This document shows, piece by piece, positions 5,637 to 6,033 of a stretch of DNA of 6,033 bases. Below the pieces are notes generated by a model, which ran no database searches, was not told the origin of the DNA, and saw nothing but the letters and a program-made list of their open reading frames with translations. The stretch is from positions 1 through 6,033 of the forward strand of contig JAIUYB010000158.1 in assembly GCA_020216625.1 (NCBI GenBank). Reading direction: 5' to 3'. Source of the DNA: Desulfarculus sp. Its GTDB lineage: Bacteria; Desulfobacterota; Desulfarculia; Desulfarculales; Desulfarculaceae. Each line of letters starts with the position of its first letter. Position 1 is the stretch's first letter. Position numbers and translations under genes: made by a program.

Positions 5637-6033
5637 ATGGAAGACCCCGCTTATGGGCCCAGCGGCCCCTCCTCCCTGACCGCTCCCTCCTCCCTGGCCG
5701 CCACCGCCAGCCAGGGGCTGAAAAACTCCCTGGTCGCGCGGCGCGCCCTGGTCTTCACGGTGTTGGCCGGGGCCTATCTGCTGGTCTTTTTTCATCGTCT
5801 CTCCCCGGCGGTCATCGCCCTGGACCTGATGCGCGATCTCTCGGTGGGCGGAGCGGCCATCGGGCTGCTCTCCTCGGCCTATTTCTATCCCTACGCGGCC
5901 ATGCAACTGCCGGCCGGCCTGCTGGCCGACTCCTGGGGGTCGCGCCGCACCGTCACCGTCCGCTGCCTCCTCGCCGGGGCGGGTTCGTCGCTCTTTGGCC
6001 TGGCCGGAGGCTGGGAATGGGCGCTCACCGCCC
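5637..6033 (+). CDS. Major facilitator superfamily transporter, N-terminal part (3' partial)
   Basis: The first 132 codons of a membrane transporter, running off the window. After a Pro/Ser/Ala-rich N-terminal tail (1-30) come hydrophobic segments at about 37-58 (first helix, ending near FFHRLSP), about 72-97 (second helix) and about 108-130 (third). Between helices 2 and 3 is the MFS motif A, GLLADSWGSRR (94-104), a strong diagnostic for the superfamily. The substrate cannot be inferred. The start chosen is ATG at 5637; it has only a weak, distant AAGG at 5620-5623. An in-frame TTG at 5625 is a less likely alternative, and no other in-frame ATG occurs before the first membrane helix. It lies 33 bases after the hairpin at 5572-5604 and so may be a separate unit, although no convincing promoter is seen in the spacer. 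Confidence 0.85.
   Translation, partial: MEDPAYGPSGPSSLTAPSSLAATASQGLKNSLVARRALVFTVLAGAYLLVFFHRLSPAVIALDLMRDLSVGGAAIGLLSSAYFYPYAAMQLPAGLLADSWGSRRTVTVRCLLAGAGSSLFGLAGGWEWALTA
5667..5702 (+). repeat. Imperfect 18-base tandem duplication in the MFS gene 5' end
   Basis: CCCTCCTCCCTG at 5667-5678 is repeated exactly at 5685-5696, a period of 18 bases (six codons). It encodes PSSLTA followed by PSSLAA at residues 11-22 of the MFS transporter, in the unstructured tail before the first membrane helix. It keeps the reading frame. Confidence 0.7.

Noticed and set aside
1..6033. CRISPR array, insertion sequence, tRNA or rRNA genes, phage or defence genes
   Set aside because: No spaced direct repeats, terminal inverted repeats, transposase motifs, cloverleaf-like or ribosomal RNA segments were seen on either strand.

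Overview
The window is a GC-rich (roughly two thirds G+C by eye), densely coded bacterial stretch with every supported gene on the + strand. The family mix (a TRAP transporter with fused DctQ and DctM parts, a cytosolic alkaline-phosphatase-superfamily phosphohydrolase, and a DsrEFH/TusBCD-type sulfur-relay set fused to OsmC) together with the base composition suggests an anaerobic Desulfobacterota (deltaproteobacterial) organism, perhaps Desulfarculales-like. That placement is inference from gene content only; no marker gene is present.

Layout. (1) 1-1805: a TRAP transporter membrane subunit, DctQ fused to DctM, with its 5' end outside the window. It is followed by a good intrinsic terminator (1813-1837). 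(2) 1838-1912: a short AT-rich island holding a sigma70-like promoter overlapped by a near-perfect 16-bp palindrome, a candidate operator. (3) 1913-3898: a 661-aa NPP-type alkaline phosphatase superfamily protein with all metal ligands and the Thr nucleophile visible and a large insertion. (4) 3899-3981: an 83-base spacer almost filled by two tandem GC-rich hairpins. (5) 3982-5549: a tight three-gene cluster: an OsmC-TusB/DsrH fusion, a TusD/DsrE-like protein and a TusC/DsrF-like protein. (6) 5550-5636: a spacer dominated by a perfect 14-bp hairpin. (7) 5637-6033: the N-terminal part of an MFS transporter, cut by the window end.

How the genes may work together. TusB, TusC and TusD (DsrH, DsrF, DsrE) form a hexameric persulfide-relay complex in E. 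coli and in purple sulfur bacteria. Here all three homologues sit side by side, in the order B-D-C rather than the usual D-C-B, and the TusB part is attached to an OsmC domain. The OsmC domain keeps its first active Cys but lacks the second Cys of classic OsmC/Ohr peroxidases, and the TusB part has no Cys at all. Only the DsrE-like subunit keeps the conserved catalytic Cys. This OsmC-coupled, rearranged relay is the most interesting part of the window. The phosphohydrolase upstream has its own apparent promoter and may or may not be co-transcribed with the relay genes through the tandem hairpins. Its substrate, and any link to sulfur metabolism or to the TRAP transporter, cannot be told from the sequence.
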